30,999 nucleotides of DNA, from positions 1-30,999 of the forward strand of contig CAYJPK010000018.1 in assembly GCA_964372035.1 (NCBI GenBank), in the 5' to 3' direction. A program made the translations under genes and the position numbers. This DNA comes from CAYJPK01 sp964372035. Lineage in GTDB: Bacteria; Desulfobacterota; Desulfovibrionia; Desulfovibrionales; Desulfovibrionaceae. Below the pieces are notes generated by a model, which saw nothing but the letters and a program-made list of their open reading frames with translations, was not told the origin of the DNA and made no database searches. Shown here piece by piece: positions 7,888-15,991 of the stretch (within the stretch, counting starts at the first letter, position 1; each line of letters starts with the position of its first letter).

Positions 7888-9429
7888 TTAATAGAGGTTT
7901 AAGTGCCAGCCTAAGAATCTTGTGTATGCTGGGTTATTTGTTTCATCAGTATAATCATAAATTGAATTTTTTAAGAATTCATTAAACGCTTGTTCATCAG
8001 TTTCTGGAACTTGCAAACCAAGTAACACTTTACCGTGGTCTGTACCAGTATAACGATAATGGAAGAGCGTTAAAGTCCATTGAATTTGCATGCTATTCAT
8101 GAAATCATAAAGTGCACCTTGTCTTTCAGGGAATACAAAGTGAATTAATTTTTCACGTTTAATGAGAGGAGCATTACCACCAACAAGATAGCGCAAGTGT
8201 GTTTTAGCCAGTTCATTATCAGTAAAATCATAAGCTTCAAAGCCGTCATTTCTTAAGTCGCTTATAATTTCATCAAGCTCGTTAGTACTATCTAAGCCAA
8301 CACTAAGTAAAACTTGTGCGCTAACAGGGTCGGCAATACGAGTGCTAAGCTCAGTGATTTTACGATTTTTTAAGGTATCACTAAATTTCTTAAATGTACC
8401 AATTTCTTCAGGAATCGTAACAGCTAAAATAGCCTCACGTTGACCACCAACTTCTGCACGTTCAGCAACGCTGCGAAGTCGTTCAAAATTCATATTTGCA
8501 CCACTAACAATAGCAACTATATTTTTATCTTGAATGTCATGTTTTAAAATATATGCACGAGCTCCTGCTAAGGCTAGAGCACCGGAGGGCTCAGTAACAA
8601 CACGTGTGCTTTCAAAAATATCCTTAATACCATTGCACATAGCGTCAATATCAACAGAAATAATATCATCAAGCAAGGCTTTGCATAATCTAAAAGTTTC
8701 TGAACCAGGTTCTTTAACCGCAACGCCATCAGCAAAAAGATCAACAGAATCAAGAGAAACAAGTTCACCATTTTGCATTGATAATTCCATAGCATTTGCG
8801 CCAGTTGGTTCTACACCAATAACTTTAATTTCAGGTCTTAAACTTTTGATATAGGCTGCAACGCCTGCTGCTAGTCCACCGCCACCGATTTGCACAAATA
8901 CATAGTCGATTTGTGCTGGTGCTTGACGCATGATTTCCATACCAATTGTACCTTGACCAGCAATAACTAATGGGTCATCAAAAGCATGAATATAGCTTGC
9001 ACCAGAATTTTTAGCGAGTGAGGCTGCATGATTTTTTGCATCATCATAAGATTCACCATGTAAAACAACTGTTGCACCTAAGCTTTTAACAGCGTTTACT
9101 TTAATGGCAGGAGTAGTAATTGGCATGACAATAATTGCTTGGCATTTTAATATCTTAGCTGACATTGCAACACCTTGAGCATGATTGCCAGCAGAAGCAG
9201 TTACAACACCTTTTTCAAGCTGCTCTGACGTAAGGTTAGCCATTTTGTTGTAGGCACCACGGATTTTAAATGAAAAAACTGGTTGTAAATCTTCACGCTT
9301 CAAAAAAATTCGATTGTTTAATTTTTTTGAAAGGTCAGGTGCTTCATTTAAGGGTGTCTGTACTGCGGCATTATAAACATTTGCGAGCAGTATTTTTTCT
9401 AGGTATTCATAGCCAATATTCTTAGGCAT
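7888..9429 (-). CDS. ilvA: Threonine ammonia-lyase, biosynthetic (threonine deaminase)
   Basis: A 513-aa PLP enzyme converting threonine to 2-oxobutanoate and ammonia, the first step of isoleucine synthesis. The PLP lysine is K55 in FSFKIRGAYNKMA, the phosphate-binding Gly-rich loop is IGGGGLAAG (about 181-189), and SAGNHAQGVA (about 79-88) is typical of the fold. The C-terminal 190 residues form the paired ACT-like regulatory region; total length matches the E. coli enzyme, so isoleucine feedback inhibition is expected. GTGAG lies before the ATG. It follows the RsmF-like gene by 34 bp, so the operon is NUDIX, methyltransferase, ilvA. Other ilv genes are not in the window. Confidence 0.95.
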   Translation of the reverse strand: MPKNIGYEYLEKILLANVYNAAVQTPLNEAPDLSKKLNNRIFLKREDLQPVFSFKIRGAYNKMANLTSEQLEKGVVTASAGNHAQGVAMSAKILKCQAIIVMPITTPAIKVNAVKSLGATVVLHGESYDDAKNHAASLAKNSGASYIHAFDDPLVIAGQGTIGMEIMRQAPAQIDYVFVQIGGGGLAAGVAAYIKSLRPEIKVIGVEPTGANAMELSMQNGELVSLDSVDLFADGVAVKEPGSETFRLCKALLDDIISVDIDAMCNGIKDIFESTRVVTEPSGALALAGARAYILKHDIQDKNIVAIVSGANMNFERLRSVAERAEVGGQREAILAVTIPEEIGTFKKFSDTLKNRKITELSTRIADPVSAQVLLSVGLDSTNELDEIISDLRNDGFEAYDFTDNELAKTHLRYLVGGNAPLIKREKLIHFVFPERQGALYDFMNSMQIQWTLTLFHYRYTGTDHGKVLLGLQVPETDEQAFNEFLKNSIYDYTDETNNPAYTRFLGWHLNLY

Positions 9430-9463
9430 AATTTATCTCACTTCTATAATAATATATTAAAAT

Positions 9464-10732
9464 TTATAAAATTAAACGACCAGTTTTTAAAGTTCCAATT
9501 GCAAGTGGCATATCTTCCAAATAAATATGGGCAAAACGACCATTTAAGCCTGTTTGTAAGCTTTGTCCATTTGTTAAGGCAAGAACTTCTTCAATACTTT
9601 CAAAATGTATATCTTTAATATAGTTATTCTCAGCACCAAAAAATTCATGTATATCTTTAGTTGCCTTGAACCTTCCTGCCTGCATCTTGCCTAAATACAA
9701 ACCTTGCCATTTTATGTCGCTTGCAATTAAATTGCTTTTCTTAGGTACAAAATGCACAGCATCATTAAACGCACAAGCAGAACCATTTGGTAGAAGTTTT
9801 GCATCAAGACCTGCTTCAAATAACTCATTATCGCTTAAAATTCTAGTCTTTTTATTCTTAAATAATTCTAGTTCGTTAAATATTTCAGAAAAATTACTTA
9901 CATCATCTCTTTGTCTAAAGGCTGAAATGAAAAATCCTTGAGCATCAGATTCTTTTTCATTAACACATAAAACACCGCTGATATCACTATAAGCAGGTGA
10001 ATTATATGTAAAACCCGGAACTTCTTCAACTGGAGTTGAAATAAGCCCAAGTTCCTCACGAGCATATCTAACTTGGTCTTCGTTTTCTTGAACATTTGTA
10101 GTGCAAGTAGAATAAACAACTTTGCCGCCAGCTTTTAATAAGCGACTTGCTTCTTTTAATAAAGCCTGCTGGAGTTTTATTAAAGGATTTACTTTTTCAC
10201 CTTTCCACAATTTTAAGACATTTGGGTTTTTATCTGTTGTTCCCCAACCAGAACAAGGAGGGTCTAACATTATATAATCAAAGCTATGATCTTCAAATTT
10301 TAAATTTTCACCGTTATAGCAGCATGTTACGACTTGAGCTATATTCATCGTTAATAAATTACGACGCAAGTTTGCTAGGCGTGAGGAGTTTGGTTCATTA
10401 GCAACAATTAATCCATTGTGCCCTAAAATTTGTGCTAACATACTGGTTTTACTGCCAGGGCTTGAGCACATATCTAAAATCATGCCACTATCTGGATTAA
10501 GTACAAGTGGTGGAATCATTGAGGATTTATCTTGAATATAAATAAGCCCAAATATAGCTGGCAAACTTCTGCCAAGTGGAAATGGCTCTTCAAGTAATTT
10601 ATAAGCATTTTCATAAAATGGTTCTTGCTCAAAGACAAAGCCTTGTTTTGCAAGGATTTCTTTTACAAAATTATGATGATGTGGCTTATTTACAATTCTA
10701 AAGGTTCTGCGGATATTTTGCATTTTTTTCAC
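9464..10732 (-). CDS. RsmF/NOL1-NOP2-Sun family RNA m5C methyltransferase
   Basis: A 422-aa SAM-dependent methyltransferase acting on cytosine-5 of rRNA or tRNA. SAM-binding motif I is ILDMCSSPGSKTSMLAQIL; motif IV is DPPCSG with C160 (product release) and motif VI is YSTCT with C210 (the covalent nucleophile). The C-terminal third resembles the RsmF/YebU extension, which suggests 16S rRNA C1407 as target, but RsmB-type or tRNA targets cannot be excluded. Start choice is uncertain: GTG at 10732 and ATG at 10723 both lack a good Shine-Dalgarno. The NUDIX gene stops 2 bp upstream, so translational coupling is likely. Confidence 0.88.
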   Translation of the reverse strand: MKKMQNIRRTFRIVNKPHHHNFVKEILAKQGFVFEQEPFYENAYKLLEEPFPLGRSLPAIFGLIYIQDKSSMIPPLVLNPDSGMILDMCSSPGSKTSMLAQILGHNGLIVANEPNSSRLANLRRNLLTMNIAQVVTCCYNGENLKFEDHSFDYIMLDPPCSGWGTTDKNPNVLKLWKGEKVNPLIKLQQALLKEASRLLKAGGKVVYSTCTTNVQENEDQVRYAREELGLISTPVEEVPGFTYNSPAYSDISGVLCVNEKESDAQGFFISAFRQRDDVSNFSEIFNELELFKNKKTRILSDNELFEAGLDAKLLPNGSACAFNDAVHFVPKKSNLIASDIKWQGLYLGKMQAGRFKATKDIHEFFGAENNYIKDIHFESIEEVLALTNGQSLQTGLNGRFAHIYLEDMPLAIGTLKTGRLIL

Positions 10733-10734
10733 AT

Positions 10735-11283
10735 TTAATTTTTAAATAAAAATCCAGAATCATATGCCCACTTTAGAGCAGGTGTGATATGTTCTGGGTC
10801 AAAATCCATAAGAGCTTCAAGTTCTTGCCTGTCAACAAACATGCCATCAGAAACTTCCTCGGCATTTGGAATTGGTATTTCAGTTGTTGGTCCAGCTAAG
10901 TATAGAGTTCCAAACGAAGCAGCAAACTCAGTTGGTCTGCGTTGCGCAACTCTTATTAATTTTGTACCATGAATATTGATTTCTTCTAGCAGTTCACGCC
11001 TTGCAGCATCTTCCCTTGATTCACCAGCATGCACGTGCCCTGCGGCAGATAAATCCCAATAATCAGGCAATGCGCAATGTTTTGCCCTTTTTTGGATATA
11101 GACACGGCCTTTAAAATCCTTTAAAGCTATAAATACAACTCGTTTGTATAAACTGTGTTTATTTGTGTTTTGCCGAGAAACAACCATTACTGGTTTGTCG
11201 AAAGTGTCAACCATTTCAATAAATTCTTCGTTAGAATTTGAAAAAAAACTTTGCTTACTATATGGGTAAAAACTATGTCGCAT
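10735..11283 (-). CDS. NUDIX hydrolase (IDI/YfcD-like)
   Basis: A 182-aa protein. The Nudix box runs from GHVHAGESREDAARRELLEE (about residues 81-100): the catalytic G, E, RE and EE positions are present, but the Gly that usually follows the EE is Asn (EEIN). The preceding YKRVVFIALKDFKGRVYIQK and KRAKHCALPDYWDLSAAG blocks are typical of the IDI1-like/YfcD branch, whose substrates are often unknown diphosphates. The ATG at 11281-11283 is used because residues just upstream of the next Met (EEFIEMVD) look like conserved coding sequence; this makes its 5' end overlap the divergent rimI start by 9 bp. It heads the NUDIX-methyltransferase-ilvA run. Confidence 0.85.
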   Translation of the reverse strand: MRHSFYPYSKQSFFSNSNEEFIEMVDTFDKPVMVVSRQNTNKHSLYKRVVFIALKDFKGRVYIQKRAKHCALPDYWDLSAAGHVHAGESREDAARRELLEEINIHGTKLIRVAQRRPTEFAASFGTLYLAGPTTEIPIPNAEEVSDGMFVDRQELEALMDFDPEHITPALKWAYDSGFLFKN

Positions 11284-11742
11284 CAAAATTTATTACTTGA
11301 AGACTTGCACTTTGTCAAACTTGGAGTGCAATATATAAAAGAATTAGTTGAGATTGAAAAAATTTGTTTCACTATGCCTTGGTCTGAAAAAGACTTTGCA
11401 AGCGCCTTTAAACAAGATGTTTTTCATGTTTTTGCCTTTATGCACAACGAAGAGATTATTGCATATGCCTCTATTTATATGCATAGCTTTGAATTTGAAA
11501 TTTTAAATATTGCAGTCATGCCAAAATACAGAAGTTTACGTCTTGGGAATAAACTTCTATCTAAGGTATTGATTATTGTAGAAGAATTTGGCATTATGTC
11601 TGGAGTGCTTGAGGTGCGTCCAAGTAATTTTGTTGCAATTAGGCTATATGAGAGCTTTGGCTTTAAAGAAGTAGGTAAAAGACCAAAGTACTATGCTGAT
11701 ACAGGTGAAGACGCACTTGTTTTTCGACTTGATAAAGATTAG
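11275..11742 (+). CDS. rimI: Ribosomal protein S18 alanine N-acetyltransferase
   Basis: A 155-aa GNAT enzyme that acetylates the N-terminal alanine of S18 using acetyl-CoA. The acetyl-CoA loop is KYRSLRLGNKLLSKVL, and the C-terminal signature EVRPSNFVAIRLYESFGF followed by VGKRPKYYADTGEDALVF is the RimI hallmark. The ATG at 11275 is preferred to an upstream in-frame TTG (11251) because the protein then starts MSHQNLLLED and the Shine-Dalgarno-like GGG lies before it. Its start overlaps that of the divergent NUDIX gene, so any promoter must lie inside the NUDIX coding region. It is 63 bp upstream of tpiA. Confidence 0.85.
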   Translation: MSHQNLLLEDLHFVKLGVQYIKELVEIEKICFTMPWSEKDFASAFKQDVFHVFAFMHNEEIIAYASIYMHSFEFEILNIAVMPKYRSLRLGNKLLSKVLIIVEEFGIMSGVLEVRPSNFVAIRLYESFGFKEVGKRPKYYADTGEDALVFRLDKD

Positions 11743-11805
11743 TTTTAAAAGTTTAGTATAAAGATGTTTAGACTGGTTTTATAAACTTTAAAATCGAGGT
11801 ATACG

Positions 11806-12540
11806 ATGAAAAAAATTATAGCTGCAAATTGGAAAATGCATAAACTTGTTAGTGAAGCTGAAGAATATGTCAATGAATTGACTAAAATTGTTAATTCAAA
11901 GAATTCTCAAACCTTACTATTTGCTCCATTTACTTGCTTACATGCCATAAAAAATAAGGGTATTGAAATTGGCGCACAGAACTTGTATCCTGCTAGCCAT
12001 GGTGCGTATACTGGTGAAATATCAGCAGATATGTTAAAAGATGCTGGTTGTAATTGGGTTTTAATTGGTCATTCTGAGCGCAGGCATTTAATTGGTGAAT
12101 CTAACGAGTTCATTGCTGAAAAAGCTGATTTTGCACTTAACAATAATTTGAACATTGTTTTTTGCATTGGAGAAACTTTAGAAGAGCGTGATGGCGGAAA
12201 ACTCGAAGAAGTATTAAAAAATCAATTAAATAGCTTGTTTAATAAAATTGATAAAAATATTGAGCAAAATCGAATAGTTATTGCATATGAACCTGTGTGG
12301 GCTATTGGTACAGGCAAGACAGCAACTAGTGAAGATATAGTTTTTTCACATAAGGTGGTACGCAATTTGCTAACAGAATTATGTCCTAACTATAAAGATT
12401 TATTTATTTTGTATGGCGGTAGTGTAAAACCTGATAATGCAAAGAGCATTTTAGGGCTTGAAAATGTTGGCGGACTTTTAGTTGGCGGTGCATCTTTACA
12501 AACTAAAGATTTTGCGTTAATAATTGCTGCTGCAGATTAG
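11806..12540 (+). CDS. tpiA: Triosephosphate isomerase
   Basis: A 244-aa glycolytic TIM-barrel enzyme interconverting glyceraldehyde-3-phosphate and dihydroxyacetone phosphate. Catalytic residues are K10 (NWKMHK), H89 (GHSERR) and E162 (AYEPVWAIGTGKTAT, including the flexible loop 6); the phosphate-binding LYGGSVKPDNA and GLLVGGASL ends are intact. Length is slightly below the usual 250. GAGG lies about 9 nt before the ATG. It is followed by secG after 26 bp, a common bacterial pairing. The phosphofructokinase gene in this window (27314-28642) serves the same pathway. Confidence 0.97.
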   Translation: MKKIIAANWKMHKLVSEAEEYVNELTKIVNSKNSQTLLFAPFTCLHAIKNKGIEIGAQNLYPASHGAYTGEISADMLKDAGCNWVLIGHSERRHLIGESNEFIAEKADFALNNNLNIVFCIGETLEERDGGKLEEVLKNQLNSLFNKIDKNIEQNRIVIAYEPVWAIGTGKTATSEDIVFSHKVVRNLLTELCPNYKDLFILYGGSVKPDNAKSILGLENVGGLLVGGASLQTKDFALIIAAAD

Positions 12541-12566
12541 AATAAATTTTTTTTGGAGTGTTTTAG

Positions 12567-12878
12567 ATGCAAAATATGATTTTAAGCTTACATATTGTTG
12601 TATGTGTTGTGCTTGTTATTCTTGTTCTTTTGCAATCAGGCAAAGAGGGCATGGGTGTTATTTTTGGTGGTGGAAATAGTTCTGTTTTCGGTAGTGCTGG
12701 CGCTGGCGGTATTTTAACAAAATTAACAGCTTTTATGGGTGTTTTATTTATTGTTACTTGCTTAAGCTATAATTTAATGACAAGCACAAAGACTGAGCAA
12801 GAATCCACAATTCTTGATATCAAGTTAGAAGAAATGCCTAAAGCAGACGATAAACCTGCTGCTCCGGCTACAAAATAA
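12567..12878 (+). CDS. secG: Preprotein translocase subunit SecG
   Basis: A 103-aa inner-membrane protein with two helices (about residues 3-22 and 52-71) flanking the conserved cytoplasmic loop LLQSGKEGMGVIFGGG and SSVFGSAGAGG. It assists SecYE during protein export. The tail after residue 75 is charged, then rich in Ala/Pro. TGGAGTG lies upstream of the ATG. It is 26 bp after tpiA and 22 bp before the lipoprotein gene, so a shared transcript is likely, ending at 13465-13493. Confidence 0.93.
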   Translation: MQNMILSLHIVVCVVLVILVLLQSGKEGMGVIFGGGNSSVFGSAGAGGILTKLTAFMGVLFIVTCLSYNLMTSTKTEQESTILDIKLEEMPKADDKPAAPATK

Positions 12879-12900
12879 TTTATAAACACAGGTGGATATT

Positions 12901-13410
12901 ATGCGTAAATTTTTATTGTTAATGATGCTTTTAAGTTCTTTTGCTCTTGTTGGCTGTGGTGCTAATAAGGTTGCAGTTTTAGACCCAGCAAAACTTTACC
13001 AAGATTCTTCAGCAGGTAAGGCTGGTCTTGTATATCTTGAAAGCGTTGAACAAGAAGTTCGTGCAAAGGCTGAAGCAGCTCAAAAAATTGCTGAAACAAT
13101 GCCTAATAACCCTGATTTACCTGTAGCTCTTCAAACGTTCTTTGCAGATTGTCAAGAAGTTATGAACAAAGCACAGCAAGACGCTGTTTCTGCTGTCCAA
13201 GACTTAGTTAAAAAAACAATTGATGAATATCGTGCAAAAGAAAATATTAGTATAGTTCTTGAGAGCGAAATTGCTGTTAGTGCTGATCAACAATCTGACA
13301 TTACAAACAAAATTATTGAAATGATGAACAAATCAACAGTTCAATTTGCACCTGTAATGGTAAAAGATTTTGTTGCACCAGCTCAGAGCACTAAATCAAA
13401 CAAAAAATAA
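12901..13410 (+). CDS. OmpH/Skp-like lipoprotein
   Basis: A 169-aa exported protein. It begins MRKFLLLMMLLSSFALVGC, a signal peptide ending in a lipobox (LVGC) with C19 as the probable lipidated residue. The mature part starts KVAVLDPAKLYQDSSAGKAG, close to the Skp/OmpH opening (a beta strand, then a helix), followed by a long Ala/Glu/Gln-rich helix likely to form the chaperone tentacles. The ATG at 12901 is chosen because GGTGG lies 5 nt upstream; an in-frame GTG three codons earlier is part of that site. Skp proteins are usually soluble periplasmic chaperones for outer-membrane proteins; here the lipobox suggests membrane anchoring. Placement next to secG fits an export role. The family call is moderate. 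Confidence 0.75.
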   Translation: MRKFLLLMMLLSSFALVGCGANKVAVLDPAKLYQDSSAGKAGLVYLESVEQEVRAKAEAAQKIAETMPNNPDLPVALQTFFADCQEVMNKAQQDAVSAVQDLVKKTIDEYRAKENISIVLESEIAVSADQQSDITNKIIEMMNKSTVQFAPVMVKDFVAPAQSTKSNKK

Positions 13411-13464
13411 CTCCAAAGTTTTGATAGTAAATAAATTTGCTATTGTATAAATGATGAGAATTTG

Positions 13465-13493
13465 AAAAAAGCCTTTTAATAAGGCTTTTTTTT
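13465..13493 (+). terminator. Intrinsic terminator of the tpiA-secG operon
   Basis: AAAAAAGCCTT (13465-13475) pairs with AAGGCTTTTTT (13481-13491) around the 5-nt loop TTAAT and continues in T. It follows the lipoprotein stop by about 55 bp. Confidence 0.85.
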
Positions 13494-13494
13494 A

Positions 13495-13522
13495 TTGACT
13501 ATATTAGAAAAAGATTTATGAT
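13495..13522 (+). promoter_or_regulatory. gcvH promoter
   Basis: TTGACT (13495-13500) and TATGAT (13517-13522, 5 of 6) are separated by 16 bp, directly after the upstream terminator and 33 bp before the gcvH ATG. No glycine-riboswitch-sized leader fits in this gap. Confidence 0.6.
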
Positions 13523-13555
13523 TTTAAAAAAAATAAAAGATTAGGAGCAAATATT

Positions 13556-13939
13556 ATGAGTTTTCCAACTGAATTATTATATTTAAAGTCACATGAGTGG
13601 GTACGTATAGAGGGTGATGAAGCTGTTATTGGTATTAGTTCTTTTGCAGCAGAGCAACTCGGCGATATTACTTACGTTGACTTACCAAAAGTTGGTAAAG
13701 ATTTGAGCGTTGGTGCTGAACTTGGCTCAATTGAATCTGTAAAAGCTGCTAGCGAATTATATAGCCCTGTTGATGGTAGTGTTATTGCAGTTAATGATGC
13801 GCTTGAAGATAGCCCTGAAACTGTAAATACTGATCCTTTTGGAGCAGGTTGGATTGTTCGTGTTAGCTTAAAAAATAAGCCAGAATCTTTATTAGATGCT
13901 GCTGCTTATGCTGAACTTGTAGCCTCAGAAGCTCATTAA
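13556..13939 (+). CDS. gcvH: Glycine cleavage system H protein
   Basis: A 127-aa lipoyl carrier. The lipoylation lysine is K63 in ESVKAASELYSP; the lipoyl-domain opening (KSHEWVRIEGDEAVIGIS) and the DPFGAGWIVRV block are typical, and length is normal. In glycine cleavage it carries the aminomethyl group between GcvP and GcvT; H proteins can also act in lipoate transfer. AGGAG lies 9 nt before the ATG. gcvT and gcvP are not adjacent: it has its own promoter, and a GU-tolerant hairpin (13963-13992) follows the stop, so it is probably monocistronic. Confidence 0.95.
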   Translation: MSFPTELLYLKSHEWVRIEGDEAVIGISSFAAEQLGDITYVDLPKVGKDLSVGAELGSIESVKAASELYSPVDGSVIAVNDALEDSPETVNTDPFGAGWIVRVSLKNKPESLLDAAAYAELVASEAH

Positions 13940-13962
13940 TTTTACATATTTAATATAATTCT

Positions 13963-13992
13963 AACTGGGCTTGAATTTTTTTAAGCCTAGTT
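13963..13992 (+). terminator. Terminator-like hairpin after gcvH
   Basis: AACTGGGCTT (13963-13972) pairs with AAGCCTAGTT (13983-13992) with one G-U pair around a T-rich 10-nt loop, and T-rich sequence follows. It lies 23 bp after the gcvH stop and separates it from the next gene. Confidence 0.6.
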
Positions 13993-14053
13993 GTTTTGCT
14001 TTTGTCTTTTTTAGACTAACTGTAACAATATAACTAAATGTAAAAGTGGTGTT

Positions 14054-15880
14054 ATGAGTATATTATATCAAAAACATGGTTTGAAATCACTCAGGCTTGA
14101 AGAACGTGAACAGCCTGAATTATATAGAGATATTTATCCTTATACTAATATTAGCAGAATTGAATTTGATGATAGCTTTGTGCTTCCTCGTCCAGCTGAT
14201 CCTATGTATATTACAGATACAACTTTTAGAGATGGGCAACAAGCAAGACCGCCTTATACTGTTAAGCAAATAGCTAGAATTTATGATTTAATGCATAAGC
14301 TTGGTGGTAAAAGTGGGCTTATTAATGCTTGTGAGTTTTTTATGTATTCTGAAAAAGACCGCAAAGCAATTGAAACTTGTAGAGCTCGTGGTTACCGTTT
14401 TCCGCGTATTACTGGCTGGATTAGAGCACATAAAGACGATTTAAAAATTGCTCGTTCTATGGAATTTGATGAAGTTGGTATGCTAACAAGTATTTCTGAT
14501 TATCATGTCTATCTTAAGCTTGGTAAAACAAGACAGCAAGCCATGAATGAATATTTGAAATTAGTTTCACAGGCGCTAGAATGGGGTATTGTCCCTCGTT
14601 GTCACTTTGAAGATTTGACACGAGCAGATATTTATGGCTTCTGTTTGCCATTTGCAAGGGAGCTAATGAAATTATCTAAGCAAGCTTCAATGCCTGTAAA
14701 AATTAGACTTTGTGATACTATGGGCTATGGTGTACCATTTTCTGGAGCTGCTTTACCTCGTTCTGTGCAACGTATTGTACGTGCATTTACTGATGAAGCT
14801 GGAGTTCCTGAAGCTTGGCTTGAATGGCATGGTCATAATGATTTCCATAAATCACTTGTAAACGGTGTAACTGCATGGTTATATGGTTGTGGTGGTGTGA
14901 GCGGTACTTTGCTCGGATTTGGTGAGCGTACCGGTAATACACCTGTTGAAGCTTTAGTTATTGAATATATTAGCTTAACCGGTAATGATGAAGCTGCTGA
15001 TACTTCAGTTATTAGTGAAATTGCTGATTACTTTGAAAAAGAGCTTGAATACGCAATTCCGCCTAACTATCCATTTATTGGACGTGACTTCAATGCGACT
15101 AGTGCAGGTATTCACGTTGATGGACTTGCTAAAAACGAGGAAATTTACAATATCTTTGATACTGTTAAAATCCTTGGTCGTTCTGTGCCAATCATTATCA
15201 ATGATAAATCTGGTAGAGCAGGTGTAGCTTATTGGATTAACCAAAGCTTGAATTTACCACAAGAACGCCATATTTCTAAAAAACACCCAGCTACAGGCTT
15301 AATTTATAATAAAATTATGAAAGCTTATGACGATGGGCGTAATACTTCTTTCTCTAACAAAGAAATGACAGCTCTTGTTCGTAGATTTATGCCTGAATTA
15401 TTTACTACAGAGTTTGAAAACAGTAAGCGTATGGCTGGTAATTTAGCAGCTCACTTAGTTGAAAAACTAGCTACTGATTTAGGTAAGTTAAGTGATGATG
15501 CACTCATTAAGGCTCATCTTGATAAATTTGCCCAAGATTATCCATTTATTCAATATTTATCATTAACTGATAAGTTGGGTGCGCTTAAAGTTTATGCTGT
15601 AAGTGCTCCAGAATATAAAGAAAAATATGAAGCTGTTCCAGTTGGATATGATTTTTCACAACGTGAATGGTATATTGAGCCTGCAAAATCAGGCAAACTT
15701 CATATTACTGACATTTATCAATCACACTTTACTGGTCAACTTATCTTAACTGTTGCAAATGCAATTACAGACAGTAATGATGATATTATTGGAGTGATTG
15801 GTGCTGATATTCAGCTTGAAGAAATTTTGCGTCGCAGTGAGAGTTTAGCAGCTGAGGAACTTGATGAACTTGATGAATAA
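14054..15880 (+). CDS. Re-citrate/homocitrate synthase-like enzyme fused to a Cache-like domain
   Basis: A 608-aa cytoplasmic protein with no signal peptide or membrane segment. Residues about 48-320 form an HMGL/LeuA-type TIM barrel: D55 and R59-D60-G61-Q62 (ITDTTFRDGQQ), metal ligands H259/H261 with N262 (HGHND), and the GFGERTGN loop. From memory it most resembles the clostridial Re-citrate synthase and Desulfovibrio relatives that condense oxaloacetate and acetyl-CoA; homocitrate or another malate-type synthase is the alternative. After a helical linker (about 330-490), residues about 495-600 resemble a PDC/Cache sensor core: YDFSQREWYIEPAKSGK (W539), then TGQLILTVANAI and IIGVIGADIQLEEI. 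The usual LeuA allosteric domain is absent. Upstream is gcvH; the gene ends at a strong terminator (15905-15939). Confidence 0.82.
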   Translation: MSILYQKHGLKSLRLEEREQPELYRDIYPYTNISRIEFDDSFVLPRPADPMYITDTTFRDGQQARPPYTVKQIARIYDLMHKLGGKSGLINACEFFMYSEKDRKAIETCRARGYRFPRITGWIRAHKDDLKIARSMEFDEVGMLTSISDYHVYLKLGKTRQQAMNEYLKLVSQALEWGIVPRCHFEDLTRADIYGFCLPFARELMKLSKQASMPVKIRLCDTMGYGVPFSGAALPRSVQRIVRAFTDEAGVPEAWLEWHGHNDFHKSLVNGVTAWLYGCGGVSGTLLGFGERTGNTPVEALVIEYISLTGNDEAADTSVISEIADYFEKELEYAIPPNYPFIGRDFNATSAGIHVDGLAKNEEIYNIFDTVKILGRSVPIIINDKSGRAGVAYWINQSLNLPQERHISKKHPATGLIYNKIMKAYDDGRNTSFSNKEMTALVRRFMPELFTTEFENSKRMAGNLAAHLVEKLATDLGKLSDDALIKAHLDKFAQDYPFIQYLSLTDKLGALKVYAVSAPEYKEKYEAVPVGYDFSQREWYIEPAKSGKLHITDIYQSHFTGQLILTVANAITDSNDDIIGVIGADIQLEEILRRSESLAAEELDELDE

Positions 15881-15904
15881 TAATTTATTTTAAGTTAAAA
15901 AAAT

Positions 15905-15939
15905 AAAGGAAGATTTTAGTTTTACTAACATCTTCCTTT
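15905..15939. terminator. Bidirectional terminator between the synthase and the Ade-like gene
   Basis: AAAGGAAGAT (15905-15914) pairs exactly with ATCTTCCTTT (15930-15939); after one mismatch the inner TTAGT/ACTAA extends the stem to a 3-nt loop. A runs lie on the left and T runs on the right, between converging genes. Confidence 0.85.
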
Positions 15940-15991
15940 TTTATAATTTTTTATTATCTGTTTTTTACAATACTTATTTCTAAGTTTAAAA

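Noticed and set aside
8534..8854. 106-codon open frame on the plus strand
   Set aside because: It is antisense to ilvA, whose motifs are intact across this region; it has no family resemblance.
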